Both the position numbers and the translations under genes were made by a program. Shown here piece by piece: positions 1 to 11,252 of a stretch of 64,000 bases of DNA. Source of the DNA: Heliopora coerulea (taxonomy: Eukaryota; Cnidaria; Anthozoa; Scleralcyonacea; Helioporidae). The DNA lies in assembly GCA_030142905.1 (NCBI GenBank), contig JASJOG010000020.1:2766501-2830500 (forward strand). Direction: 5' to 3'. Position 1 is the first letter of the stretch; the number at the start of each line of letters is the position of its first letter. The notes beneath the pieces are model-generated. The model had not been told where the DNA came from. It worked only from the letters and a program-made list of their open reading frames with translations, and searched no databases.

Positions 1-538
1 CGGTAAGTTTTTCAGTGACCATTTTTATTTGCTCGTGTACATGAGAAAACTTTCCCGAATTTTTTGTGACAAATACATTCGCTGAAAAACTGGCACGCTA
101 GTTTGTTTTCTTTTTTTATGTGGCAAAGAAAAAATGTCACGTGCGAAAGGTTGTTCGTGTGCACAACCCGTCACAGGAAATTCGCCACATGCTCTGAGGT
201 TGGCAATGGCTTCTTCGGTTTTGTCTCTAGCGTTCATAGTTATTTCTGGCGCATAGGCCAATGAGTTTTCAACAGTGCATTTGCTGTCTATACATGAGCA
301 AATATCTTTGTCACAGAAAACTTGCCACAGAAAATCTGTTCGTGTGGACTAGGCTTTACTGACGACAGTTCTCGAAGTTGCAGGGGTAAAATCGCTTACC
401 AAGTGGACTTCTTGCGTGCCCCTTGAAAACCCTGTGGTGTACCCCTGTAAACGCCTGCTCCAACCATTGAACTACACGGACTCATTTAGCGAGCGAGGAC
501 TACAAATGTGAACTGGTCAGGGACCAGGCAAAATATAC

Positions 539-3500
539 CTGCCAGGAACTGTGTCCAATTGTTTTGAAGAACATCGACGAGACTAACGCTTAGGCCTGAC
601 CATCGAAGGCTGTAATGACTTGGAGTTAACTCCTCCAATTTCTTCAGCACGTCGTTTGACAAAGCGATGGCCTGCGAAAACGTTTCGGTTTCGAGCTTTC
701 TTGAAGAATCGTGAAGGCAGACACACATCATTCCAAACCACCTAAAATGGTTTGAGAAATCAAAAGGACAGACACTTCATTCAAAAATTGTCACAAATGT
801 TGAAACGAGGAGGTAAGGAGTTCAACTTCTTCAAGGAAAGAAAGTACTTCTTCAAGGGAAGAAGTTTTTCGACACTATGGCGTGATGCGTCTTGGTCCAT
901 AAACTCAAAAATTTTGCGGACACTCGGTGTCTTAAGCGAGATAACAGGACTCAGGAGAGCCGGAAGAAAAGTCCATGGGTAATGGATTAAAACTTTGCTA
1001 GCTTCAATGCAAGTATTCACTGTTGTAGGACTCGACTACAGACTTGGACTCAAGTCCGGACTTGAATGCTTGACTCGGCTGGAAAAGACTCGGACTTAGA
1101 CTGGGACTTGGACTTGGGTGGTCGTGAATCGACAGTTCAGTACAAGACCAGCACGAGTCCAGCTAAATTTATGTGCTTTTTCTTTTTTCCGATCAATTTT
1201 GGGTCGAGGGATTGTATAAAATATTTGGCGTCTTGCGAGCGGCAACATTCAGTTTTAAGTCTTACAGTCAGAGAAAATACCCACAACAGTGCAAGCTGGC
1301 GATGAAACCACTGAGTGCCAACGACAAGTTTTCCGTTAGAAAGGTTTTATCTTCAGGGAATTCTCATCACGCGTTCTCATCGTACAAGGCTCGGAGCAGA
1401 AACGCTCCCTTTACTCGTTTTTCTGAAGTGCAATCAATCATTTTGCTGCGAATGATGAATGTGAAATTAAAATGTCAGAGATATCTCGGTAAATGTCCTC
1501 ATTACAGCCTTTATCTATGTGACATACGGGGTACTACGTGGCTGTTCATTTACCGAAGCATGAAGTGTATACGTTAAAGAGTCAGAGTTGCACTCGGACT
1601 TTAACTCGAAATGTCAAGAACTCGGACTCGAGAGAGGTTGACTCGGATTGATATCCTCGGACTCGGACTTGGATTTGTTGGACTCGACTACAACACTGCA
1701 AGTATTATGCCAAGACAGCAACATCAACTCACATTTCTGGTATTATTTCAGCTATAAACTCTTCCACTGCCACAATGATGACTCCGTCTTCAGCAGATGA
1801 CTGCAAGTTTGTGATACGTTGCCGGGCACTCTTCAACGCTGACGAGAAACTGTTTGGCAAAGGGGCAAGACTGGAGCGCGACGGCTGACTTTTAACCAAG
1901 ACATGCTCAAACACTTGCCTAAAACCGTCCTTAACTCCTACAACTATGTCTTCGTCCGTAGTGGTAACCAGGACATTGATAAAGTCATCTCCACTCTTAT
2001 CTAAAAACGAAAAAGGTACCGAAAAAAAAGATAGAGCTAAGCCTGACGCATTGATTAATCGATGTTCCTTCGATACATGTAATCGATTATGTGTATTTGA
2101 CACCTTGCATGGCAACCGAAAAGTCACGTAAATAATGGAGAGTTTTCGTAACGGTTTTTTTTTAAATTTTGGATGGCATATTTTATCGACGGAATTTTTT
2201 CCTCAAAACAACGTGTTGAACCTATTAAAATCTGTGTTACAAAACACTGACCTCAGTTTATGAAACACAACAGATCATTTATTGAAAGGTTTTCCAGTTC
2301 GACATAATCTCAAAAAGGGTTACAGCATCATAATTAAATTAACTAAAAAGTCAAGCTATCAATCAATCAATCAATCAATCAATCATAATTCCCGCTTTTC
2401 ACCTATGTAAATTTGAACAATATTAACAGAATCAATTTAAAATCCCCGAGTGATCATACCAGCCCTAATTAGTGAGTTAACGGTAACCATAACGGACAGA
2501 TGTTTTCGTTCTAGAGTCGATGCTGTGACGTAAGAACGCTCCTAATAATTCAGTGGCGGATCCAAGGGGAGGGTTTAGGGTGTTTAAGCCCCCCTCCTTG
2601 AGCCACAATACAATGTGGGGATTTCTTACCATAATCTTTATGTCTACTTAAAAAACTCATTAAAAACTCATGAGGAAAATACAGAGGAAAATCATAACCG
2701 TGTCGTGTCTTTATATGTGATAAAAACACGCTCACTTTTCTCCTCCAATTTTCTCGGCTTCGAAAACATTAATTTTCAAACTTTCTCAATAAATTGGCGT
2801 ATTAAGAGGTTTGTTTTTTAAATACGTGCTTTATCGGATCAAAAACACTCGGCTACCATCACCTCGTGTTTTATATCCGATAAAGCACTCCTGCTCGTTT
2901 TTTAAAGATTACATAATAAACCTGACTTGTATCTTTTTTTCTTTAATTGTGCGCCTTATATAAGTGATAAAGGAACCACCATCCTTTAAAAAACTACGAT
3001 AACCAAAGGCGTGGTTGACCAGCCCCTCTTCTCAAAAACCTGGAACTCCAACTGGCCTGGCAACTCCCTCCCTTCCGCAAAATCTTAGATCCGCCTCTGT
3101 AATTTCTGAGAATGTAGACCACGCATTCCTTGTCCAATATTGGTCATATTTCAAGGCAAGCAAACAATTCTTCTGAACCAGTGTAAACTGTTTAGCGTGA
3201 CAGCGTGGAACAACCAAGGGGATTACAACTGCCTTTACACTTTGGCGGGAAAAATTCTTTGTCTCCAAAACATCTTTTTTTGAGTATATTTCTGGTAGAA
3301 AATGCATGTTTGGACCGTTTTCAAAGCTCTCAAACAGAAAAGCAAAATGAAAAGTTAACTAGATATAATTCTATTGAAATAGAGTAGCTTTACTTTATTG
3401 GTCGAACCTGCCACCGACACGGATGCACATGCGACTTTTGTTTCTTTTTTTCCTGTTCAGCGGCTAGAATTTTTGATTCAGTCGTAAAAATTGCGACCAG

Positions 3501-4632
3501 AATTTTCTAGATCATGATTGGTTTTGATTGACTGCGATTCTTTGAAAATTTAAAACTTAAATATTTCAGCCTGAACTATCACTTAACTTTCGTTGAATCT
3601 CTGGGCTTTTTAATGCGACGCAGTCTTCAAAGTTAATTTTCGACGTAAAACTTTCGTCTTCTGAAACAACTTTAGATAAAGAACTTTCGTTTGCAACGTC
3701 TACCGGTCGTTACTAATCAAAAATGTTGCACGACCAAATTTCTCTCTCTTTTGAGAAACAGGTGTAACTGAATTGCCACGGTAGTAGACCACACAAGACT
3801 TAAAACCAGAAGACTTCTTGAGTCCTTTACTTCTGCACAGATGACATTGCAATGGGTTATGAGACCAATCGTGAAGTCACCGTTGGAGGAGTGGCTGACC
3901 ATATAGGCAGTGGTGAAGCTAAGAATAATAACTAGCCATGCTATGCTAACTTATGATTACCTATGCATAGTAACAGGATCATGCTATGGAAATATAAAAT
4001 GATGTATAATTATTAGATAACAACTAAAACATAACCATTAACATATTAACATTAGCATAACCACTACCTTGATCACTGATTGCTGCACTTTTATACAGTA
4101 ACCATTGAATTGATGGCTGTATTAATTGATACCTGAATATTGTAGGTCATTTAAATTTGCTTGGCATGACTTGTTGCTATGCTTAGGTATAGTCAAAATG
4201 ACTGGTTCCCCTTATACATCTGCTGAATACAACTACCAGAATGCCTTTCAAAATCTTGTTTGTAATGTTAATTGGAGTTATTGTCTTTCTATTCACTTTG
4301 GGAATTCAATGTTTGCATAAAAGTGAAAAAACCGCAAAGTGTTCTAGTAGTTGTATTCAGCAGATGTAATGAGGGGAACCTACTATTTGCATAGCTTGAC
4401 TGGTTTCTATGCTTAGCTTCGCCACAGCGTATAGGATCAATATATCACAGATTTCAAATAATGTTTGAGGTGAATTTCAAGGACTTACGGAGGTAGTCTT
4501 CCATGCCAGGATCCAATGTTGTTATGACACTGTCCATAGAGTTCTAATAAGAAAAACAAGTATATATGGTACAATGATGGGAGACTGCCTGCAATGTTAA
4601 CAAAGATGCCAATTTGAAATCTTATAAAATAT

Positions 4633-4681
<49 letters not shown>

Positions 4682-6008
4682 AACAAGTATGATTTTATTT
4701 CAAAAATACAATAAAAATATAACTTTACACACTGAATTTACAGGCAAAAAAGTTGTGTTATGGTAACAAGCTGAGATTAAAATATGAATAATATATTAAA
4801 ATAACAGTGATATAGTATACAATATAACAATAACAACTAAAAAATACCATGATAGCAGTTGAGGTTGGGGCCATATTTTGTCTTTTATACAGAATAAATA
4901 GTACGTTGTATAAATACGACGTGAAATTATTTTCCTGACAAGAAAGTTATTGTGGGTTTCATTTCATAATAATAATAATAACAATAATAATAATAATAAT
5001 TATGGAAGTTGCTTGGAAAAAAGACAAAAGATGTGATGCAAAATATACAGAAATCAGTAGTGTCAAGCACATTGAATATTGCAAGGACGTTTAAAATTAT
5101 AACATGAACACTATAATTAGAGATTTTTCTTTAGAAATTTTCGAAGAGTTGAACATTAAGGACATTATATGAGCTTTATTTTTAGGTACAAACATTCAGA
5201 GATATTCTTAAATTATATTATATTGTAATTTTGTTTTTATTTATACAATTTTATTCAATATCTTTAATTTTTCAATATTTGTGAATAGCTACTTTATAAC
5301 ATTTAGAATTGTAACAATATTGTAGAACTCATAGGTTACACAGTGCACCTTATGAGTCTTTATGTACGGCATACTGAAGTTTAATAAACTGCATAATAAT
5401 AATAATAATAAAAGGTAGGCAAGATGTTTCGGCATTCTCAGGGAGTGGTGCTCCTGCCTTGCCAGCTGGGTAAACGGGTGACTGAAAGCCACTGCTTGCC
5501 TTAATTGGCCATTAGTGGTAAGTAACCTCACCTAAGGTGTTGGCAAACCTTCCCTGTTAGCCCAAGGACTAGTAAATCCTTCTGACTGTCCTGATGTCCT
5601 TTACCTTAAATGGTTGAGTGAGCCCAGGACACTTACATGTCTGAAAGGAACTCTCCTAGTCTAAGAACAAAGTAGATCACATTATCCAACTTCAGCTATT
5701 GGACTGGCATCTAGCTTGCCCTAATTGGTTGGCTTTGTGGAACAGACCCTTAGAATAGTCTGAGAGGAAGTGTGATAGTTATTGAGGAAGTCTCATGATT
5801 TATAGGTGCAAAGCACCAGCCCTTGACCATACCCAACCAATGGAATTGTGCATGTGAGACTGTGGTGTAAAATGGCATTAACTACTCACAATGTTTTTCA
5901 CTTTGTGATTGCCATACCACTATAATTTATGGGACATGTGCCCACTTTGGCATATGGTAATTTGGGCTAAATGACCTCATTGGCTTGTATGAGCTGACTT
6001 TCCTCTAC

Positions 6009-6042
<34 letters not shown>

Positions 6043-7712
6043 TAAATATACTGCCCTTAGTTGGGTGGTGTACAAGTTGTGATAATAATAATAATGATAA
6101 TAAGTACAATAATAATAATAATAATAATAATAGTGATAATAAGAGTAATAGATTTGGGAAGTGCCCAAGGAAAAGCAAATAGTTATAGTGATAATATACA
6201 GACAGATAAAATCACTAGTAGTGGTGTTCTCAATCTATCCCACAATATATCTTGAACATTTTTTTACATGCTCACAGGAGGGTATAAAGTTGCCAAGTAA
6301 ACCTGCAGAACATGAAATGAGAGGGGGATACAACCATCTGTACATGCATGTGTATGTTTGATCTGAATACTAAGAATCTTCTAAAAAAATTGACTTTTGT
6401 ACCATATAAGGGAATGCAACTGGATCACTATATGCCCACAATTCTGCCAAAAATGTGCCCCAATCCTATAATGCTATTTGCAAATCCCCTAGTTGGGCAG
6501 ATTCTCATTGTTAACTGATAACTTTGCACCTGTCAACACTGGGCAGGAACACTTGTTTAGTTCTATATTGGCATGACTATTAAAATATAAGGAGCTTGGG
6601 GTGTGTTAAAGAGGACCAAAGGGGTGCCTTCAACAGACTTTGCCTTGCACAAATTACCACCTAGGTATGGCTCTGGTGAACAGCATGCTGTAAACGTGTT
6701 CAGAAATTTGTTCAGGGATAATGTTATCCCAGCACTGTTAAATTGTTAAGCCAGCAGCTTGTAAATAATTACTGTTGACTTATCACTACTGAATCAATGA
6801 CAAACAATATTCAGACAATGATATAAAAGTAGTATGCTATGTAGGTAGTGTTAAATGACAAGCAAAAAACCAGAATGGTGTTTGCTCAAAACATCAGTAT
6901 CTCCTTCCTAAGTTTCAGCAGTTCCCTGAACCTTTTGGCTTTTTAAATAATGAACAGTCTTAGTTCATCAGCATTTTTCATCCACTACAACGTTTTAACA
7001 GCACTGTTTTACCACTTTGCTGACACAACAGACTGATTTAGCTTTGCTATTTGTTGCCCCATTGTCTCTTTTGTTGAGATGATTGTTTGTTTGAAACTTA
7101 TTGATATTCTAAAATGTGTCAAAGCATTTTCATTAACACGATAAAAACGAAAACATCACATAGTCTAGAACGGGCAACTTGCATGAGACTAAATGGGTCA
7201 TTGCCATTGGGTTGCTGAACGGGACCACGGGTTGGTGACACACTACTCAAGAAGATGGTTTTCTGCAAGCAATTTTACTTTGCTACGTATTCTACCTTGG
7301 TCTTCTGAACCAGATTTCTTCCCAATCTCTGAGTTGTTTCAACTATGTCACCTCCAACGGCACTGCTGATCCAGCTCCAGACACCCTTACCACCACCACC
7401 ACCGACAGTCGACCCATCACTACCTAATCTTGAGCTCCCATCTTCATCCAAATTTAAGGTAACGTCAGCCGTCGAAGGTACTACTGACTCAACTGCAGGT
7501 GCAATCATGTCTTCAGATGAAGTTGAAATCCGTACGAAGCTTCCCGAGTCACTAGATACAAAATTAACGGTCTGACTGGCGTCGAAGTTTAGACTAGTGC
7601 TGGATTTGTCCTTTTCTTGCAGGCATGTAACATCGTCTGCTATTGCACTGGCGACCTCTCGAGCAATTTCATCCCGAGAGGACTTCTCGCCCATACTTCT
7701 GTCGACGTTCAT
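539..7712 (-). CDS. PRRC1: PRRC1 (proline-rich coiled-coil 1), partial, 4 exons seen
   Basis: Exons on the minus strand: 7712-7296, 4543-4489, 2000-1733, 741-539. All joins have GT-AG sites and compatible phases. The first exon ends in a GVWSWISSAVGG segment and QKTK. The 55-nt second exon encodes NSMDSVITTLDPGMEDYL, a close match to the PRRC1 signature. The third gives the DUF84-like (inosine/xanthosine triphosphatase fold) core with DIVVGVKDGFRQVF and EEFIAEIIPE. The fourth has WFGMMCVCLHD and the conserved LRWSGL. The last exon expected in this family (ending near a YKQRLP-like tail) is not in the window, so the gene continues left of base 1. The start at 7712 (MNVDRSMGEK) is a choice: the frame stays open upstream to 7766 and a further 5' exon is possible. 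The long proline-rich N-terminus of vertebrate PRRC1 is absent. Vertebrate PRRC1 is a cytosolic/Golgi-associated regulator linked to PKA and COPII; that role is family knowledge, not shown here. An hAT-type repeat (1018-1698) sits in the last intron, 34 bp from a donor site. Confidence 0.9.
1018..1698. mobile_element. Non-autonomous hAT-type element with perfect 8-bp target duplication
   Basis: The ends are CACTGTTGTAG and its inverted partner CTACAACACTG (one mismatch). Both are flanked by the identical 8-mer CAAGTATT (1010-1017 and 1699-1706). An 8-bp duplication with CAGTGTTG-like termini is the hAT signature. The subterminal DNA is rich in short GACTCGGACTT-like motifs in both orientations, as expected of transposase binding sites. 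No transposase is encoded: the open frames at 1066-1577 have no recognisable domain. It lies in the PRRC1 intron between 741 and 1733. Confidence 0.85.
2760..2905. repeat. Fragment of the GTGCTTTATCGGAT MITE family
   Basis: The motifs GTGCTTTATCGGAT and CCGATAAAGCAC occur as inverted copies about 40 bp apart around a CACTCGG / CCTCGTG core. The left flank carries GCGTATTAAGAGG. The same modules, in the same order, make up the larger palindrome at 21331-21606, so this is a second, shorter member of that family inside a PRRC1 intron. Confidence 0.6.
3908..4427. mobile_element. Non-autonomous hAT-type element with near-perfect 8-bp target duplication
   Basis: Termini are CAGTGGTGAAGCTAAG on the left and the inverted CTTAGCTTCGCCACAG on the right. 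The flanking 8-mers are catatagg (3900-3907) and cgtatagg (4428-4435), with 7 of 8 bases matching. Inside, an inverted pair of about 75 bp (near 4190-4265 and 4335-4410, sharing CATCTGCTGAATACAACTA) makes the element largely palindromic. No open frame encodes a transposase. It lies in the PRRC1 intron just below the 55-nt exon. Confidence 0.8.
4634..4680. repeat. (AAT)n microsatellite
   Basis: An uninterrupted AAT/ATA run of about 15 units in a PRRC1 intron. Related AAT tracts occur at about 4969-5002, 5392-5411, 6008-6043 and 6080-6145 in the same intron. The open frames of N, Y or I runs near 5977-6255 are products of these tracts. Confidence 0.95.
5003..7295. other. PRRC1 intron 1, no gene seen apart from AAT tracts
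   Basis: This intronic stretch between the first and second PRRC1 exons holds AAT microsatellites and otherwise AT-rich DNA. The block around 5410-5980 has higher complexity than its surroundings and may be an old transposon. I could not find paired termini or a coding domain in it. Confidence 0.6.
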
Positions 7713-7766
7713 CGGTAATCTCTTTCGGAAATAATGCGATATTAAGAATAAAATAAAATATACCAA

Positions 7767-8607
7767 AGTATTGTCTTCAGGCTAATTGTCTTCCAGGTTA
7801 TATATTTTAAGACAACGTGGAAGGTAGAACCCAGTCTTACACTCGTAATGTCATATAGCACCATACCATACACAGTTGAAATGTGTTTTTCCATTTAAAT
7901 TTGGGTGAATGTTGGGGAAAAGGTTTGGGTTAAGGTTAGTATAAGACTTGGGGCTGACATTACAATTAGTGATAGTGGAGCAGTAAGCACAGGTGACAGT
8001 GAGCTGGATCAATTGATTGTATATTAGTGCTCAAAGACAAACTGACATCTTTTTCTTTTCAACCCAGTTTCCTGGAGGTAGATGTTTGATGGTGCATGGA
8101 ATGTAGATGATGAAGTATGATGGGTGAATGATTGTAAGTGATGAGGGGTGCACCCAGAATTTTTGGAGGGCAAGGGTTGGAGGGTAATATGAAACCTCTA
8201 CCACAGTGATTTTGATCATTTCAACTGTAATAGACCTATGTGGTTTTGGGAAAGAGGGGCAAAAATTTCTTGTCTATATGGCATACAAAACCTTACACAA
8301 AAAAGGTAGGGGTCACAACTCCCAAACTCTTCCTAATTAATTAATTGTCTATGTGATGGTAGATGATGGTATATGATTTGGGACAGAGTTTGTGTTATGC
8401 TGCAGGACAAAAGTGGATAATGATGTATAACTTCATATGATGGTAAATGATGTTAAATTATGGTATGCTATGAGATATCAGTGTCTGTATAACTGCATAT
8501 GGTTGTCTATTACCATTATGATGGTAAAAGACATTACATGGTCATGTTATAATGACTTGAATCACCAATTCAAGTCAAGTCTGACTTAAGTCACAGTACA
8601 AAGTCAG
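7767..8607. other. Upstream region of PRRC1, no gene seen
   Basis: Probable 5' untranslated region and promoter side of PRRC1 followed by AT-rich DNA. Many short GATGATGG/ATGATGGTA motifs occur between 8090 and 8540, giving a loose tandem character. The only open frame of note (8031-8219, minus) has no recognisable domain. Confidence 0.5.
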
Positions 8608-9120
8608 ACATATTGGGCTAGTAGGAACAAAGATATCTTCTCGACACTCTACAAAACATTGGTTTGTCCAATTTTGGAATACACATGCCCTGTATGGGCA
8701 CCACATCTAGTAAAAGACATTCACACAATTGAAAACATACAGAGAAGAGTGTCACACATCGCACTAGGTCAAAGAAGACAAGAGATGGTATATGAAGACA
8801 GATGTAAAATACTTAAATGGAGCCCTTTGGAACTTAGAAGGGAATACCTCTCTCTGGTTGAATGTTACAAGATTGTATTCTAAATGAATGGTTTAGACTT
8901 CAGCGATTACTTTGAACTTTGCAGAAGTACCAAAACGAGAGCCAATCACCAATTTAAAATACAAACCAAATTAGCTAAGATAAATTCCTACAAGTACTCA
9001 TGTTTTGTAAGAATAGTTAAACTTTGGAACGATCTACCTAATAACATAGTAAATTGCCCTGATGGACCAAACATAAGTAAATTCAAAAGGAGGTTAAAGA
9101 AACATGTGAACATTTATTGA
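8608..9120 (+). pseudogene. 3' end of a LINE (non-LTR retrotransposon) ORF2, truncated
   Basis: The frame reads the C-terminal tail of a LINE polymerase: LYKTLVCPILEYTCPVWAPH, then IENIQRRV, and later LWNDLPNNIV followed by FKRRLKKH. This order (thumb-like 'YxxLVxPxLEYxxxVW' segment, then the 'LWNxLP' tail) is typical of CR1/L2/RTE-like elements in marine invertebrates. An in-frame TAA at 8881-8883 splits the reading, and everything 5' of the polymerase core is missing, so this is a dead 5'-truncated insertion. It ends at a TGA/TAT-rich tail and a (TTA)n run near 9290-9311, consistent with the microsatellite 3' tails of such elements. The exact clade cannot be fixed from this fragment. Confidence 0.8.
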
Positions 9121-9288
9121 ACTTATATTAGCAGTTTGTAAATATTATTCTTATATCAATTAGTTTTTGATCATTCATTTTATTCATTTCGTATATATAT
9201 ATTCTTTTAATTAAAGGGGACTTGTATATATAGGGATAACCTTGAAGTCCACCTTTTCGAATATCACCTAGGTGTATTTGAATAAAGT

Positions 9289-9311
9289 ATTATTATTATT
9301 ATTATTATTAT
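9289..9311. repeat. (TTA)n microsatellite at the LINE 3' end
   Basis: A short TTA/ATT run follows AATAAAGTA about 170 bp after the LINE stop codon. It probably marks the 3' terminus of the retrotransposon insertion. Confidence 0.75.
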
Positions 9312-10080
9312 ATCTATGATTCCAAGGGTGCAAGATGACGTATTTAAATTTTTCAAGATGCATCCAATAAATGTATGCTCTAAATCTGTTTTTAATGTTG
9401 ACTCCCAAGTGTAGCTGCAGTCCCAGGCCCCCCTTTTATGTATATCCTAGTTGCCGAGTTTATACAAGAGACAGATTGTCTGAGAGTGATTTCTCTAAAC
9501 ATAAGTTCAGCATGTTCATGAATAATGGAGCAAAGTTTGTGTGTGGTTGATTGCTCCTCCAGGACACTCTGAAGACATGCCAACAAAGAGATGATTCACA
9601 CAAAGGCCCACTTACACTTGTGATTTTGTGCCTTGTGATTGACATCTTGGAATGTCTTATACTGATAAGAGCATCTGAAGATATCTTGTCGTGTAGACTG
9701 TCATGGGTTTACTGTGCATACCAGGATGACGATCACAGTGTACAAAATTGTACTTGTAAATAGGCCTTAAGACAGATCTTACATGGAAGATGTATATGGT
9801 AATTCATCTCTAAATTCACATCAAGACAAATTACCTCACTGATGCAATTATTCAGCTTGTTGCCATTACAAATTTAGCCAATAAATAGGTATACCAACTA
9901 TCCGTAACTTAGAGTCAACCTCAGTTACGCTATGATATGTGAACAATAAAGATACCATTATTTAATGCTTATTGTTCTGTCTAATATTAAAGTTTGTTTC
10001 ACATTATTACAACCCTGATTATTTAGAAAATTAATGATCTGTGGAAAGTCTACCATAAATTATGTATAATTAGCTACTTT
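9312..10080. other. Intergenic, no gene seen
   Basis: AT-rich sequence between the LINE fragment and the hairpin downstream of the SnoaL-like gene. Open frames at 9392-9763 overlap on both strands and carry no recognisable domain. Confidence 0.55.
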
Positions 10081-10274
10081 ATATAAAAGAAAGCAAATTC
10101 TAAAAAACAAGGTCATCTTCCAACTTAAGATTTAAGTTAACAAAAGATGAAAACAGTGAAATGGTGATATTTCGATTTTATTACAATATCACCATTTAAT
10201 TTTTTCATCTTTTGTTAACTTAAATCTTAAGTTGAAAGATGACCTTGTCTTTCGGAATTTGCTTTCTTTTATAT
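10081..10274. repeat. Long near-perfect inverted repeat (hairpin MITE)
   Basis: Two arms of about 85-90 bp face each other around a short loop near 10175-10185. Both contain CAAGGTCATCTT, CAACTTAAGATTTAAGTTAA and CAAAAGATGAAAA in mirrored order. It lies about 95 bp beyond the stop codon of the SnoaL-like gene. The plus-strand TTTATT at 10177-10182 gives AATAAA on the minus strand, so the loop may carry the poly(A) signal of that gene (inference). Confidence 0.85.
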
Positions 10275-10369
10275 TTTTTGAAGTTGTCGGTTGGTCAAGG
10301 TTTTTGGCTACTTTACATTTAAAAGTATTTCAGCAACCCTAGAAGTGAAAGCCTTTGGTACTTGTTGGA

Positions 10370-10969
10370 CTAGGTCAAAAGTCCAAACAACTTTCCATGA
10401 AGGAACCTAAATGTTTCTGCTGACCAGCCAATGGGAAACAGTGTGTTCTCTCTGGTAATCAAAGGAACTCCATTCCATTCTTCTGCTAAGCGAACAATCT
10501 TCTCGGTGTCACCATCTTTGATTAACTCCAACCAGATCACGATACTTTGATTGTGTTTAAACCTATGAGTGACTAACTCAGCTTCCACATCAAGGCTAAT
10601 CGAAGACTCATATTGTGTTTCAGATTTGACAGTCGTGTTTACTTCTTTTACTTTGTTTTCTGAGAACTGAACAATTCTTTTCAACGCTGTTAACCCAAAA
10701 TGACTGGCCCATGGGTCCTCAAACATTGCGTTTTCGTGAAACTTGTCCCAGTGCTGATGCACCTCCTTCCAGTTGTATATGGTCATAACACCCTCAACTA
10801 ATTCCTTCCTTCTCGCTTGAACCGAAGCTGGCAAAGGATTTGCGGCGGGATTGGGAAAGGTTTGTCTTGGCTGACCTTTAAACGTGTTATATACCACATA
10901 AGCTTGAATACCACCATAGTACAAAAAACCAGCAGGAAGGAGTCTCTTTACAAGAAACTTTCCAAGCAT
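10370..10969 (-). CDS. SnoaL/NTF2-like fold protein, single exon
   Basis: A 199-residue intronless frame. The N-terminus (MLGKFLVKRLLPAGFLYYGG) is basic then hydrophobic, which could be a mitochondrial or membrane-anchoring leader. From about residue 55 the sequence fits a SnoaL/NTF2-like cone fold: an initial helix (ARRKELVEGVMTIYNW), then WDKFHENAMFEDPWA with the FEDP turn typical of these pockets, then GLTALKRIVQFSE. Later strands include HRFKHNQSIVIWLELIKDG and a closing FRFLHGKLFGLL helix. Many invertebrate proteins of this build are uncharacterised, and no catalytic role can be assigned. The start codon is the first ATG of the frame, 283 bp from the divergent PWWP gene, so the two probably share a promoter. 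I do not recognise a vertebrate orthologue with a name. Confidence 0.85.
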   Translation of the reverse strand: MLGKFLVKRLLPAGFLYYGGIQAYVVYNTFKGQPRQTFPNPAANPLPASVQARRKELVEGVMTIYNWKEVHQHWDKFHENAMFEDPWASHFGLTALKRIVQFSENKVKEVNTTVKSETQYESSISLDVEAELVTHRFKHNQSIVIWLELIKDGDTEKIVRLAEEWNGVPLITRENTLFPIGWSAETFRFLHGKLFGLLT

Positions 10970-11252
10970 ATTCCATCCGATTAGGAAATGCTGGCTTTGC
11001 CGTTAACAAGTTGTAATAATGAATGCCGAAGAACCAGACAAAATTCTCCCTTCCTCCCCTCCCCTAAGGACTGCTTTTTGGCTGAACAATGTTTACTGAG
11101 CCTTACTCTCGTACTCGGCCGCCCAGGATGGGACGCGTGGATTTTATGAGCGCAGAAAGACCAAATACTTATCGCTAATTTTTGTCGTGTTGCGCTCTCT
11201 ACTCAGTTAAATTTCTTCATAAGGTTTTCGTGGTATTTCGTTGGGCATACTC
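10970..11252. promoter_or_regulatory. Probable bidirectional promoter, SnoaL-like / PWWP3-like
   Basis: These 283 bases lie between two head-to-head start codons. They are less AT-rich than the neighbouring intergenic DNA, with a pyrimidine-rich tract near 11045-11065 and CG-containing motifs near 11100-11140. No TATA box is obvious at a fitting distance. The call rests on gene arrangement. Confidence 0.5.

Noticed and set aside
5977..6255. Asn/Tyr/Ile-rich frames
   Set aside because: AAT microsatellite translations.
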